Source: Myxococcus xanthus (GTDB lineage Bacteria > Myxococcota > Myxococcia > Myxococcales > Myxococcaceae). Taken from it: DNA of 47,219 nt. The stretch covers positions 1 through 47,219 of the forward strand of contig NZ_JABFNS010000066.1 of the NCBI RefSeq assembly GCF_013116825.1. Direction: 5' to 3'. This document shows, one piece after another, positions 32,601 through 41,370 of this stretch (position 1 is its first letter; every line of letters begins with the position of its first letter). A program made the position numbers and the translations under genes. The notes beneath the pieces are model-generated. The model made no database searches. It worked only from the letters and a program-made list of their open reading frames with translations, and was not told the origin of the DNA.

Positions 32601-34112
32601 CTCAAGGACGGCTGGCTCCACACGGGCGACCTGGGACGTCTGGACGCGGAGGGCCACCTGTACCTGGTGGGCCGCGCGAAGGACGTCATCATCGACCACA
32701 ACGGGAAGAACATCTACCCGGACGAGTTGGAGGAGCTGTACCAGGACCACACGCACATCAAGGAGCTGTCCATCGTCGGCCTGCCCGATGACGCGGGCGG
32801 TGAGAAGGTGGCGTGCCTGTGCGTGCCCGACTACGCGGACCGCCCGCGTGAGGAAGTGCGCCGCGAATTGGAGGAGCACTTCCGCAAGGTGAGCGCGGGC
32901 ATGCCCTTCTACCGGCGCGTGAAGGTGCTGCGCCTGTGGGACGGCGAGCTGCCTCGCACCGCCAAGCGCAGCGTGAAGCGCAAGCAGGTGGTGGAGGAGC
33001 TCAAGCGCCAGGAGCGCATGGCGGCCAGCGCCAGCAAGGCGCGCGAGAAGGCGGCCAACCCCGCCACGGGCGGCATCGCGGACTGGCTCTTCCCGCTCAT
33101 CGCGGACGTCAGCCACCGGCCGGTGTCCGACGTGCGTCCGGACGCGCTGCTCAGCGGGGACCTCGGCTTCGACTCGCTGATGCTCACCGAGCTGTCCTCC
33201 GCGCTGGAGGCCGCCGGCGTGCCGCTGCCCGCGGTGGAGGACCTGACGCAGGTGCAGACGGTGGAGGACCTGCGCAAGGTGGTGGCGTCCTCCGGCAAGC
33301 GCCCCGCGGTGGAGACGCGCGCGAAGGAAATCTCCAAGGAGAACGAGCGCGCGGAAGAGGTGGAGATTCCGGTGCCCGACGTGGTGGCGGACGTGGGCCG
33401 CCAGCTCTTGTCCTTCGGGCAGAAGGTGCTCTACGGCGGCGTGTTCGACGTGAAGGTGACGGGCAAGCCCTTCATCCCGCAGAACCGCAACTTCCTCGTC
33501 ATCGCCAACCACTCCAGCCACCTGGACGCGGGCCTGGTCCGCGTGGCGTTGGGTGACCAGGGCGAGCGGCTGGTGTCCCTGGCGGCGCGTGACTACTTCT
33601 TCAACACGCCGCTCAAGCGCGCCTGGTTCGAGAACTTCACCAACCTGGTCCCCATTGAACGGCAGGGCTCGCTGCGCGAGTCGCTGCGGATGGCGGGCGA
33701 GGCGCTGCGCCAGGGCTTCAACGTCCTCATCTTCCCGGAGGGCACGCGCTCTACCACCGGCGAGCTGATGGAGTTCAAGTCCACGCTGGGCTACCTGGCG
33801 CTCACCTTCAACATGGACGTGCTGCCGCTGTACATCGACGGCGCCTTCGACGCGCTGCCCAAGGGCAGCGTGCTGCCCAAGACGAAGACGCCCCTGCGGG
33901 TGAACATCGGTCCGGTGCTGGGCCACGCGGACCTGCGCACGCGGGTGCAGGGCATGGCGCGCTCGGAGGGCTACCGCTACGTCACGCGCATCGCCGAGGA
34001 CTCGATGCGAGCGCTGCGCGACGGCCGGGTGCTGAACCTGGAGCGCGTGGACCTGCCTCCGGCCGCGGCCAGTCCCCGCGCCCCCACGTCCACGGAAGGG
34101 AAGGACTCGTGA
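29700..34112 (+). CDS. elbD: Multidomain ether-lipid enzyme: acyl-CoA reductase, acyl ligase, carrier, acyltransferase
   Basis: 1470 residues, four modules. (1) Fatty acyl-CoA reductase: GATGFVGKV near residue 22, HMSTAFVAGN, Tyr 279/Lys 283 in TYTKSLGEQ, and the reductase C-terminal domain at about 485-550 (IDWRDYFLG). (2) AMP-forming acyl ligase at about 560-1060: FTSGTTGTPKG near 722, GYGLTEAAP near 900, HTGDLG. (3) Acyl carrier domain at about 1095-1180 with the phosphopantetheine Ser in GFDSLMLTEL. (4) PlsC acyltransferase at about 1220-1430: NHSSHLDAG and FPEGTRS. This order matches ElbD of M. xanthus, known to be needed for ether lipids. GAGG in front of the ATG favours this start; a GTG at 29688 that overlaps the elbC stop is the alternative. 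The module boundaries are estimates. Confidence 0.93.
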   Translation: MAALPELNVTQTFTGKRLLFAGATGFVGKVTLSMLLTRYGQDLDKVYVLVRKGSAASAERRFFDKVATSEPFQPLRDSLGEEGALAFIRQKVEVLDGDITDPWMGLEEPQVEALTGKVHAFINCAGLVSFNPSLEVGLNVNTHGLKFAAALALRWSVPLIHMSTAFVAGNRSGLVFEDEEIRGYFPKREEMDGRDFSLEQELQDAARIVARLREQAEDRALTSTFRKKALDRLEEEGRDPNDEKTLRLAVGRERKLWLSGELVRAGMERAAHWGWPNTYTYTKSLGEQVLAATPGLRYSIVRPSIVESARHFPFPGWNEGFTTSAPLAFAGIKGPGGIPAGENTILDIIPVDQVAGATIGITAHAMDVEERRIYQLASGDENPFYAGRSVELVGLYRRRYYRNRESGNALMNKLRSRVEPQPVSKKEFELFSAPMLSRGARFLKKAIDEVRPAWGAPAVQAMLDKAKVSLDEVDDNAQGIIALTELFLPFLYENRYVFRCDNTRSVYARMAHADRLKVPWDPEHIDWRDYFLGTHLPGLEKWVFPGMESEREKRTVIPAHRDLLELLEATVHAYRHRVAFRMVAGEKEERFTYGEVHRYAARVGSFLLAAGIKHGDRVLLVSENRPEWGVSYFGILRAGATVVPVDPGLSEAELVNIARRADARACLVSEDAARDFPGLFAALGDGVTVASLAEAMTGDPAHPDRIGPVRRSAAADDLASIIFTSGTTGTPKGVMLTHRNFAALVAKLAGTFDIGVGDGVLSVLPLHHTFEFAAGFLTPFWRGAEITYIDELTSDRLGEVFETGRITAMVGVPALWQLLHRKITQEFASRPPFIEQALKALMATHGELRNRNNINLGKLLFWPVHRKFGGRIKVIVSGGSALPDDVHKAFHELGFNITEGYGLTEAAPVLSVTKPGNKRQPGTVGRALPGIELRILNPDNGGLGEVLAKGPNVMPGYFGDREATEAVLKDGWLHTGDLGRLDAEGHLYLVGRAKDVIIDHNGKNIYPDELEELYQDHTHIKELSIVGLPDDAGGEKVACLCVPDYADRPREEVRRELEEHFRKVSAGMPFYRRVKVLRLWDGELPRTAKRSVKRKQVVEELKRQERMAASASKAREKAANPATGGIADWLFPLIADVSHRPVSDVRPDALLSGDLGFDSLMLTELSSALEAAGVPLPAVEDLTQVQTVEDLRKVVASSGKRPAVETRAKEISKENERAEEVEIPVPDVVADVGRQLLSFGQKVLYGGVFDVKVTGKPFIPQNRNFLVIANHSSHLDAGLVRVALGDQGERLVSLAARDYFFNTPLKRAWFENFTNLVPIERQGSLRESLRMAGEALRQGFNVLIFPEGTRSTTGELMEFKSTLGYLALTFNMDVLPLYIDGAFDALPKGSVLPKTKTPLRVNIGPVLGHADLRTRVQGMARSEGYRYVTRIAEDSMRALRDGRVLNLERVDLPPAAASPRAPTSTEGKDS

Positions 34113-35137
34113 AGCTGCTGGTGACGGGAGGCACGGGCTTTCTGGGCACGCACCTGGTGCCCAGGCTGGTGGCGGCGGGCCACGAGGTGCGGCTCATCGG
34201 CCGCTCGCGGCCTTCGGGCGCCCCCTACGCGGGCACGGAGTACGTCCCCGGTGACTTGAAGAACCGGGACGCGGTGCGCCGCGCGCTGGAGGGCGTGGAC
34301 GCTGTCTACCACCTGGCGGGGCTCGTCTCCTTCCAGCCGAAGGACGCGCGGAAGATGTTCGAGCTGCACGTGGACAGCACGCGCGAGCTGCTGCGGGACG
34401 TGCGCGAGGCCGGCGTGAAGCGCGTGGTGCTGGCCTCCACCTCCGGCACCATCGCGGTGTCGAAGGAGGCGCAGGTCCTCGACGAGCGCGCCGACTACCC
34501 GATTACGGTGGTGGGCCAGTGGCCCTACTACCTGTCGAAAATCTACGAGGAGAAGCTGGCGCTCGCGTACTGCCGCAAGCACGAGATTCCCCTGGTGGTG
34601 CTCAACCCCAGCCTGCTGATGGGGCCCGGGGATGACCGGCTGTCCTCCACGTGGACGGTGGTGAAGTTCCTCAACCGCGAGCTTCCGGCCATGCCGGGCG
34701 GCGGCATCTCCTTCGTGGATGCGCGCGACGCGGCGGACGCCTTCGTCCAGGCGCTCACCCGGGGCGAGGTGTACGGCCGTCACCTCATGGGGGTGAATCT
34801 GTCCATGAAGGACTTCTTCCAGCGGCTGGAGCGCCTGTCCGGCGTGCCCGCGCCGAAGCTGAAGCTCCCCTCCAAGGTCAACGTGCTCGGCGGGAAGCTG
34901 CTGGAGCGCTGGGCCAAGGTGCGCGGCACCACGCCGACGCTGGACCCGCAGGAGATCGACATCGGCGAGCACTGGTTCTGGCTGGACGCATCCAAGGCGG
35001 AGGCCGAGCTCGGCTTCCGCGCGCGCGACATCCAGGAGACGCTCTCCGAGACGGTGCAGCACATCTACGGGAAGATGCCGCCTCAGAGCCTGCCGGGCAC
35101 CAAGGGCCGGCTGGCGGAGCTGCGCGAGAACACCTGA
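34109..35137 (+). CDS. elbE: NAD-dependent epimerase/dehydratase, last gene of the elb operon
   Basis: 342 residues, an extended SDR of the 3-beta-hydroxysteroid dehydrogenase/dihydroflavonol reductase type. TGGTGFLGTHLV at residues 6-17 binds the nucleotide; AVYHLAGLVSF, LASTSGTIAVS and the catalytic YYLSKIYEEKLA (YxxxK) follow. Substrate unknown; in the elb operon it may reduce an alkyl or glycerone intermediate. The GTG start overlaps the elbD stop (GTGA) and has AAGGGAAGGA upstream. A strong hairpin 12 bases after its stop ends the operon. Confidence 0.85.
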   Translation: MKLLVTGGTGFLGTHLVPRLVAAGHEVRLIGRSRPSGAPYAGTEYVPGDLKNRDAVRRALEGVDAVYHLAGLVSFQPKDARKMFELHVDSTRELLRDVREAGVKRVVLASTSGTIAVSKEAQVLDERADYPITVVGQWPYYLSKIYEEKLALAYCRKHEIPLVVLNPSLLMGPGDDRLSSTWTVVKFLNRELPAMPGGGISFVDARDAADAFVQALTRGEVYGRHLMGVNLSMKDFFQRLERLSGVPAPKLKLPSKVNVLGGKLLERWAKVRGTTPTLDPQEIDIGEHWFWLDASKAEAELGFRARDIQETLSETVQHIYGKMPPQSLPGTKGRLAELRENT

Positions 35138-35148
35138 GCAACGCTCGC

Positions 35149-35179
35149 GGCGGGAGATTCCGGGCACCGGACTCCCGCC
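35149..35179 (+). terminator. Transcription terminator hairpin of the elb operon
   Basis: A two-part stem: ggcgggag (35149-35156) pairs with ctcccgcc (35172-35179), and inside it tccgg (35159-35163) pairs with ccgga (35167-35171) around a three-base loop; only a two-base bulge breaks it. No T-run on the plus strand. It lies between convergent genes and could work in both directions. Confidence 0.65.
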
Positions 35180-35279
35180 ACTGACCTGGCCGCGAGGAGT
35201 GCACCACGGCCCGGCGACGCGCTGCTACCGGAGCCACCTTGGCGACGCCGGCCGGCGGCACCGCGCCAGGCACGTCGCC

Positions 35280-35456
35280 TCACTCCGAGCGCTGCGGCAC
35301 CCCTACCGTGCGCAGGGCGTTGTCCACCAGGCGCGCGGCCCAGGGCTCCGCGCGGTGGCTCCACACCCAGGCCGCGCCGAGGAAGGCGCAGCCCAGGAGC
35401 ACGAGCACCAACCGCGCGAGGAAGGACGGGCCCGCTTCGCTTGCGCTGGCGGCCAC
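35280..35456 (-). CDS. Small single-span membrane protein candidate
   Basis: 58 residues. A short N-terminus (VAASASEAGPSF with GTG as start) is followed by one membrane segment (about 14-32, ARLVLVLLGCAFLGAAWVW) and a soluble tail ending in LRTVGVPQRSE. The GTG lies one codon after the TAG stop of the diguanylate cyclase gene and in the same frame, so it is either a translationally coupled small gene or what remains of a longer C-terminus. No separate ribosome-binding site is visible. The protein character is good but there is no family match. Confidence 0.5.
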   Translation of the reverse strand: MAASASEAGPSFLARLVLVLLGCAFLGAAWVWSHRAEPWAARLVDNALRTVGVPQRSE

Positions 35457-35459
35457 GGC

Positions 35460-36341
<882 letters not shown>

Positions 36342-36543
36342 CGGAAACGAGGCTAGCACGATAGCCTCGGCAGACGCCATGCAACGCAGCGGGGGCCGGT
36401 TCTTCGGCCCTTTGCGGCGCTTCTCCCACATGCCACCCGGGAGCGGCCGCCGGACGAGGGCCGGCAACCCGAGGCGTCGGGACGTCCAGCGCCGGTCAGG
36501 ACACCTGAACAGGCGGTTCGGGATTCAACGATGGCTGGCAGGC

Positions 36544-36557
36544 GGGCACACGTGCCC
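36544..36557. promoter_or_regulatory. Inverted repeat upstream of glgC
   Basis: gggcac-ac-gtgccc: six-base arms with a two-base spacer, 40 bases upstream of the glgC ATG. It has the form of a small operator, but in DNA of this GC content such repeats also arise by chance. Confidence 0.25.
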
Positions 36558-36596
36558 TTGCCGGCCCTCCAGGGACGGCTAACGTCCGGAACACCT

Positions 36597-37826
36597 ATGT
36601 CCAAAGTCCTGGCGATGATTCTGGCTGGAGGCGCTGGCACGCGCCTTGAGCCCCTGACGCGCGAGCGCGCGAAGCCCGCTGTCCCCTTCGGCGGCCGCTA
36701 CCGCATCATCGATTTCGTTCTGTCGAACTTCGCCAACTCCGGTGTGTACCGGATGAAGGTCTTGACGCAGTACAAGAGCGACTCGCTCAACAACCACCTG
36801 TCCCGCGCGTGGCGGATGACGGCGTTCCTGGGCCACTACGTGGAAGCCGTCCCCGCTCAGATGCGGACGGGGTTGGACTGGTACAAGGGCAGCGCGGACG
36901 CCATCTACCAGAACCTCAACATCATCACCGACGAGGAGCCGGACTACATCTTCGTCTTCGGCGCGGACCACGTGTACCGGATGGACACGCGCCAGATGCT
37001 GGACTTCCACTGCGCGAAGAAGGCGGCGTGCACGGTGGCCGCGATTCCCGTCCCCATCGAGCAGGGCCGCGAGTTCGGCATCATCGACGTGGGGCCGGAC
37101 GGGCGGATGCGGCAGTTCCTGGAGAAGCCCAAGGACCCGCCGCCCATGCCGGGCAACCCGAAGATGTGCCTGGCCTCCATGGGCAACTACCTCTTCTCCA
37201 CCGACGTGCTGGTGCAGGAGGTGGTGCGGGACGCGGCGAACGAGGCGAGCGCGCACGACTTCGGCAAGTCCATCATCAGCGAGCTGTACAAGCGCGCGCC
37301 GGTGTACGTGTACGACTTCGCCCAGAACGAGGTCCCCGGCCAGGAGGCGAAGGAGCGCGGCTACTGGCGGGACGTGGGGAACATCGACGTCTACTACCAG
37401 TCCAACATGGACCTGGTGGAGGTGGACCCGACGTTCAACCTCTACAACGACCGCTGGCCCATCCACACCCAGCCCAACAACTACCCGCCGGCGAAGTTCG
37501 TCTTCGCGGACGAGCAGAACCACCGCGTGGGCCACGCCATGGACACGCTGGTGGCGGAGGGCTGCATCATCTCCGGCGGCAGCGTGCGGCGCTCGGTGCT
37601 GTCGCCGAAGGTGCGCGTCAACTCGTACTCGGAGGTGGAGGACTCCCTCCTGTTCGAGAACGTCACCATCGGCCGGCGCTGCCGCATCCGCCGGGCCATC
37701 ATCGACAAGAACGTGGAGATTCCGCCGGGGATGACCATCGGCTTCGACCCGGTGGAGGACCGGCGGCGCTTCCACGTCACGCCCGGGGGCGTCGTGGTGA
37801 TTCCCAAGGGCATGAAGGTGACCTGA
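36597..37826 (+). CDS. glgC: Glucose-1-phosphate adenylyltransferase (ADP-glucose pyrophosphorylase)
   Basis: 409 residues. It makes ADP-glucose from glucose-1-phosphate and ATP, the committed step of glycogen synthesis. Motifs are [15 protein letters not shown], the activator/nucleotide site [40 protein letters not shown], the glucose-1-P site GREFGI followed by FLEKPKD, and a C-terminal left-handed beta-helix ([14 protein letters not shown]). The ATG at 36597 begins the conserved part; an in-frame ATG at 36531 would add 22 residues unlike the family. No clear ribosome-binding site. Confidence 0.95.
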   Translation: MSKVLAMILAGGAGTRLEPLTRERAKPAVPFGGRYRIIDFVLSNFANSGVYRMKVLTQYKSDSLNNHLSRAWRMTAFLGHYVEAVPAQMRTGLDWYKGSADAIYQNLNIITDEEPDYIFVFGADHVYRMDTRQMLDFHCAKKAACTVAAIPVPIEQGREFGIIDVGPDGRMRQFLEKPKDPPPMPGNPKMCLASMGNYLFSTDVLVQEVVRDAANEASAHDFGKSIISELYKRAPVYVYDFAQNEVPGQEAKERGYWRDVGNIDVYYQSNMDLVEVDPTFNLYNDRWPIHTQPNNYPPAKFVFADEQNHRVGHAMDTLVAEGCIISGGSVRRSVLSPKVRVNSYSEVEDSLLFENVTIGRRCRIRRAIIDKNVEIPPGMTIGFDPVEDRRRFHVTPGGVVVIPKGMKVT

Positions 37827-37833
37827 GGCGGCC

Positions 37834-38355
37834 ATGGGCGCGGAAGGACTCCTCCTGAGGCCCGCGAAGGAGTCCGACCGCCGCACCCTGTGGCGCATCC
37901 ACACCCTGGCCGTTGAGGCCCTGTGCCTTCGCGCGTACGCGCCGCACGAGGTGAGCACCTGGGTGCGGCTCTTGAAACCGGAGGGCTACCTGCGGCCAGA
38001 GCGTCCGCGCACGGTGCTGGTGGCGGAACGCGGCCGGCGCGCGGTGGGCTTCGGCCAGGTGGACGCGGCGCTGGGTGAGTTGGAAGCGCTCTACGTGGTG
38101 CCAGACGAAGCGGGCCAGGGCGTGGGCCCCGCCCTGCTGTCGGCCCTGGAGTCCGCCGTCTGGCGGGGCAGCGCGCCGCTGCTGGGGCTGGATGCCAGCC
38201 TGAACGCCGAACACTTCTATCAGCGGCACGGCTATGCCTCCGTCCACGCCTCCCGGCGCCCACTCACGGTCGACGTCCAGTTGGCGTGCGTGCGGATGCA
38301 GAAGTGGCGGCCGGCCACGGCCACGGGGCGATGGCCGGCCTGGCGCCGCGGCTAG
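37834..38355 (+). CDS. GNAT-family N-acetyltransferase
   Basis: 173 residues. The GNAT core has LLLRPAKESDRRTLWRIH at the start, LEALYVVPDEAGQGVGPALL (motif A, acetyl-CoA binding) and the motif B end AEHFYQRHGYA. An Arg/Trp-rich tail of about 25 residues follows. Substrate unknown. It starts seven bases after the glgC stop with GAGG in front, so it is probably cotranscribed with glgC. Its TAG overlaps the stop of the convergent membrane-protein gene (ctag). Confidence 0.88.
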   Translation: MGAEGLLLRPAKESDRRTLWRIHTLAVEALCLRAYAPHEVSTWVRLLKPEGYLRPERPRTVLVAERGRRAVGFGQVDAALGELEALYVVPDEAGQGVGPALLSALESAVWRGSAPLLGLDASLNAEHFYQRHGYASVHASRRPLTVDVQLACVRMQKWRPATATGRWPAWRRG

Positions 38356-38801
38356 GTGAAGGCCGCCTTCACCTCGGGCTTGTTCAGCACCACCAGGGCC
38401 CAGATGCCCACGGGGATGCCCAGACAGGCGCAGGGGCCGCAGCAAGGGATGACGGAGATGATGGCGGCGGTCATCGCCAGCCCGTAGTTCTGCAGGTTCT
38501 TCATCTTCAGCGCGCCGAAGAAGACGAGGCCGTTGAGCAGCAGCGTGGGCAGCGCGAGCATCAGCTTGCCGCCCGTGGTCGTCATGCCCGCGAGCAGTTG
38601 CCGGGCCCCCTCGGGCAGGTCGGGGTTGTTGAGCGCCTCCTCGACGGCGGGGTCCGCCCCACCGAAGGCCTGGAGCACGTTGATGAGCCCCAGCAGCACG
38701 GTGATGGCGGACAGGACCATCAGCAGGATGGCCGGCAGCGACACGGCCTCCTTCGCGCCCGCTCCGCCGGGAGAGTTCATCGTTCCGTAGGTGTTCTCCA
38801 T
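38352..38801 (-). CDS. Small multi-pass membrane protein of unknown function
   Basis: 149 residues. A soluble start of about 18 residues is followed by a first membrane segment (about 21-45, LPAILLMVLSAITVLLGLIN), a 35-residue loop with acidic character, and two or three more segments, the last ones with a cysteine-rich turn PCCGPCACLG before GIPVGIWALVVL. This build resembles small membrane proteins of the DUF4064/DUF4190 kind. The frame continues upstream for hundreds of codons but that part is antisense to rtcB and an intergenic region. The ATG at 38801 begins MENTYGTM. Confidence 0.75.
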   Translation of the reverse strand: MENTYGTMNSPGGAGAKEAVSLPAILLMVLSAITVLLGLINVLQAFGGADPAVEEALNNPDLPEGARQLLAGMTTTGGKLMLALPTLLLNGLVFFGALKMKNLQNYGLAMTAAIISVIPCCGPCACLGIPVGIWALVVLNKPEVKAAFT

Positions 38802-38879
38802 GGTCCCCAGTTCCCCTCGATGCCGCGTGAGATGCCGGGCGGGCAGTGGGCCCGCCGCGCGGCCATTCCACTCGCAGAC

Positions 38880-38913
38880 GGGGGAGCACGCCAAGTGAAA
38901 TGACGTGCCCCCC
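38880..38913 (-). terminator. Hairpin behind rtcB
   Basis: Arms gggggagcacg (38880-38890) and cgtgcccccc (38904-38913) pair over about ten bases with one mismatch around a 13-base loop. It lies 11 bases after the rtcB stop on the minus strand. No T-run follows. Confidence 0.4.
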
Positions 38914-38923
38914 TCCTCCCTGC

Positions 38924-40348
38924 TCAGGCCTTGAAGGTGAGCAGGGGGGAGAGCCGGGCCACCTCCCGGACGATGCCGGCCTCCACCTGGGCATCCACCA
39001 CCGGACGGATGGGCTTGTACGCCGCGGGCGCCTCCTCGACGCGGCGCTCCGCGCGAAGGGTGATGCAGTCCACGCCGGTCAGCCCCAGGGCGGCCTCGCT
39101 CTGGTCCGCGCCGCCCCGCGACAGGGAGAAGCGGGAGCGCGCGCGGCCAGCGCCGTGCGACGCGGACTCCAGCGCCCGTGCATCCCCACACCCCACCATG
39201 AGGAAGGACGTGGCCCCCATGGAGCCGGGGATGATGACGGGTTGCTCCGCCCCCGCCGGGCATGCGCCCTTGCGCGCCAGCCAGCCGCCCTCGTAGGGCA
39301 GCGTCAGGTTGTGGGGCACGTCGTAGACGAGCGGCGCCTCCACGTCCCCGAAGAGCTCCCGGAGCGTCTGGCGCAGCAGCTCCGCCAGCAGCAGGCGGTT
39401 GAGGAAGGCGTAGTTGGCCGCCGTCGCCTCCGCCTCCAGGTATTCGGTGACGAGCCGCGCATCTCCCAGGGGGAGGATGCCGCTGGCCGGAAGCGGCGTT
39501 CCCGCGGGCCACGCCTGACGCGCACGGTCCTGCCAGGCCACGCCCACGTGCTTGCCCACGTCCCGGCTGCCAGAGTGAATCATGAACGCGAGCTGTCCCT
39601 CGCGCACGCCCCAGTCCCACGCCCGCGCCCGGTCCTCCACGGCCTCCACGCGCTGCACCTCCACGAAGTGGTTGCCACCGCCAATGGTGGCCAGGCCCGC
39701 GTCGCGCACCAGCCCTTCGCGCGTGAAGGACTCGGGCGCCCAGCGCGGATGGCCCTTCAGCCCGCCGCCCAGGTGGATGCGCGACACCTCCGCGTCGAGC
39801 TGCGCCAGGTCGGCCCGGCCCGCGCACCCCAGCGGCTGCTCCAGCGTCTCCAGGAGCCAGCCCTGCACGCCGTCGCGCAGCAGCGCCTCGGAGGCCCGCG
39901 AGGCCATGGTGACGTCGCGAGTACCGAAGAAGTAGTGGCCCTTCATCCGCTCGACGAAGAGCGACCGCTTCGCCAGGAAGTCCTCCACGGAGATGTCCGC
40001 GACGTGCAGCCGCATGCCGCAGTTGATGTCGGTGCCAATGGCGCCGGGCACCACCAGCCCGCGCGTGTGGAGCACCGAGCCAATGGCCACCCCGGAGTCT
40101 CCCGGGTGGAAGTCGGGCGTGGCACGCACCCGCAGCACTTCGCCACCACCGGGGTGTCTCAGGGCCGCGAGCTGGGCGAGTTGTTGGAAGGCCTTGCCCT
40201 CCACGGGCAGGTCCGGCGGAAGGAGGACTTCGGCGGGCGGCGCGTGAGCGTCTCCCAGGAGGCGGACGGAATAGAGGCGGCCGTCATAGGCGACCTCGAG
40301 CCCCTCGCGGGCGAGCGCCCGGAGAAGCCGGTTCAGTTTCGGCTGCAT
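38924..40348 (-). CDS. rtcB: RtcB-family RNA ligase
   Basis: 474 residues. RtcB joins 2',3'-cyclic phosphate or 3'-phosphate ends to 5'-OH ends using GTP and Mn(II). Metal ligands are in GTDINCGMR (D107, C110), GGGNHFVEVQ (near 219) and HSGSRDVGKH, and the guanylylated His is in ASHGAGRARSRF (near 397). All catalytic positions I know are kept. No rtcA and no sigma-54 activator rtcR are next to it. The ATG has a weak ribosome-binding site. Confidence 0.93.
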   Translation of the reverse strand: MQPKLNRLLRALAREGLEVAYDGRLYSVRLLGDAHAPPAEVLLPPDLPVEGKAFQQLAQLAALRHPGGGEVLRVRATPDFHPGDSGVAIGSVLHTRGLVVPGAIGTDINCGMRLHVADISVEDFLAKRSLFVERMKGHYFFGTRDVTMASRASEALLRDGVQGWLLETLEQPLGCAGRADLAQLDAEVSRIHLGGGLKGHPRWAPESFTREGLVRDAGLATIGGGNHFVEVQRVEAVEDRARAWDWGVREGQLAFMIHSGSRDVGKHVGVAWQDRARQAWPAGTPLPASGILPLGDARLVTEYLEAEATAANYAFLNRLLLAELLRQTLRELFGDVEAPLVYDVPHNLTLPYEGGWLARKGACPAGAEQPVIIPGSMGATSFLMVGCGDARALESASHGAGRARSRFSLSRGGADQSEAALGLTGVDCITLRAERRVEEAPAAYKPIRPVVDAQVEAGIVREVARLSPLLTFKA

Positions 40349-40444
40349 GACCCAACTCAGGAATGCCCCGGGGCCCGAAGACGGGCGCGCCCAGGGGGAC
40401 GTGACGGAGAGATGAGGGACCTGGGGTCAGCAGCCGCGGTCGCC

Positions 40445-40463
40445 AGACGGCGCGAAGCCGTCT
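40445..40463 (-). terminator. Hairpin between the SDR gene and rtcB
   Basis: Seven-base perfect arms (agacggc at 40445-40451, gccgtct at 40457-40463) with a five-base loop, 47 bases after the SDR stop and about 100 bases upstream of rtcB. No T-run on the minus strand. Confidence 0.35.
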
Positions 40464-40509
40464 TCATCATCCACACACGGGCACCCGGCCCGTTCCTGAC
40501 GAAGGGACA

Positions 40510-41289
40510 TCAGACGGCCGCGGACAGGCCGCCATCCACGTTGATGGCCGCGCCGCTGATGTAGCCACCACGGGGCGACAGCAGGAAGGCCACGGTGTCC
40601 GCGAACTCCTCCGCCTTCCCCACCCGGCCCAGCGGAATCCCGGCGTGACGCGCCATCTCCTGCTGGAAGGACTCCACGGGCTTGCCCACCTCCTTGGCAC
40701 GACGCGCCCACTGGCCACTTTCGATGATGCCCACCAGCACCGCGTTCACCCGGATGGCGTGGGGGCCCAACTCCTTGGACAGCGCCTTCGTCAAGGCGAG
40801 CCCCGCCGCGCGAGACACCGACGACGGCGTGGAGTTTGCGCCGGGTGTCTTCGCCGCGATGGCCAGCACGTTGACGATGGCGCCGCTCCCCGACTCCTTC
40901 AGGAAGGGCAGCGCCTGCCGCGAGGCACGAATCGCCGCGAAGACCTTGAGCTGGAGGTCGGCCTCCCACTCCGCGTCACTCACCGAGGCGAAGGGCCGGC
41001 CCGCCGCGGTGCCCGCGTTGTTCACCAGCCCGTCAATGCGCCCGAAGCGCGCGTGGGCGGCATCCACGAAGTGCTCCACCTCCCACGCACGCGACACGTC
41101 AGCCTGGACGGTGAGCACGTCCCCACCCTCGGCGCGCAGGGCCGCGGCGGTGGCCTCCAGCCGCTCCGCCCCACGGGCACAGAGCGCCACCTTCGCGCCC
41201 TCCCGGACGAGCCGCCGGGCCACCGCGGCGCCCAGCCCCTCCGAGCCACCCGTCACCAGTACCACCTTGCCACCCAGTTCCAGGTCCAC
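40510..41289 (-). CDS. SDR-fold protein with degenerate catalytic residues
   Basis: 259 residues with a classical short-chain dehydrogenase fold: TGGSEGLG (13-20) binds the nucleotide, NNAG (90-93) is kept, and the C-terminus SGAAINVDGG is typical. The catalytic residues are not: the usual Ser region reads NVLAIAA (140-146, no Ser) and the YxxxK motif reads SSVSR (156-160), so Ser, Tyr and Lys are all replaced. It may bind NAD(P) without the usual chemistry or use another mechanism. The start is a GTG at 41289 with GAGGAGGTG upstream; the frame is open further but this site is much stronger. Confidence 0.88.
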   Translation of the reverse strand: MDLELGGKVVLVTGGSEGLGAAVARRLVREGAKVALCARGAERLEATAAALRAEGGDVLTVQADVSRAWEVEHFVDAAHARFGRIDGLVNNAGTAAGRPFASVSDAEWEADLQLKVFAAIRASRQALPFLKESGSGAIVNVLAIAAKTPGANSTPSSVSRAAGLALTKALSKELGPHAIRVNAVLVGIIESGQWARRAKEVGKPVESFQQEMARHAGIPLGRVGKAEEFADTVAFLLSPRGGYISGAAINVDGGLSAAV

Positions 41290-41317
41290 GTGCCACCTCC
41301 TCGCGGCCAGCGCCGGG

Positions 41318-41345
41318 CCGTGCGAGGCGACTGCACCTCGCACGG
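41318..41345 (-). terminator. Strong hairpin between add and the SDR gene
   Basis: Ten-base perfect arms (ccgtgcgagg at 41318-41327, cctcgcacgg at 41336-41345) around an eight-base loop, 25 bases after the add stop and about 30 bases upstream of the SDR start. No T-run. Likely the end of the add transcript, or a leader hairpin for the SDR gene. Confidence 0.5.
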
Positions 41346-41370
41346 GGCCGGGACGTCGGACGTCACGTCA

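Noticed and set aside
29481..33926. 1481-codon open frame antisense to elbD
   Set aside because: It mirrors elbD with the His/Arg/Ala-rich composition typical of antisense frames in GC-rich genes, shows no domain, and elbD has four intact enzyme modules.
38802..39827. N-terminal extension of the small membrane protein into rtcB
   Set aside because: The extension is Gly/Arg-rich antisense of rtcB; the ATG at 38801 begins the membrane protein proper.
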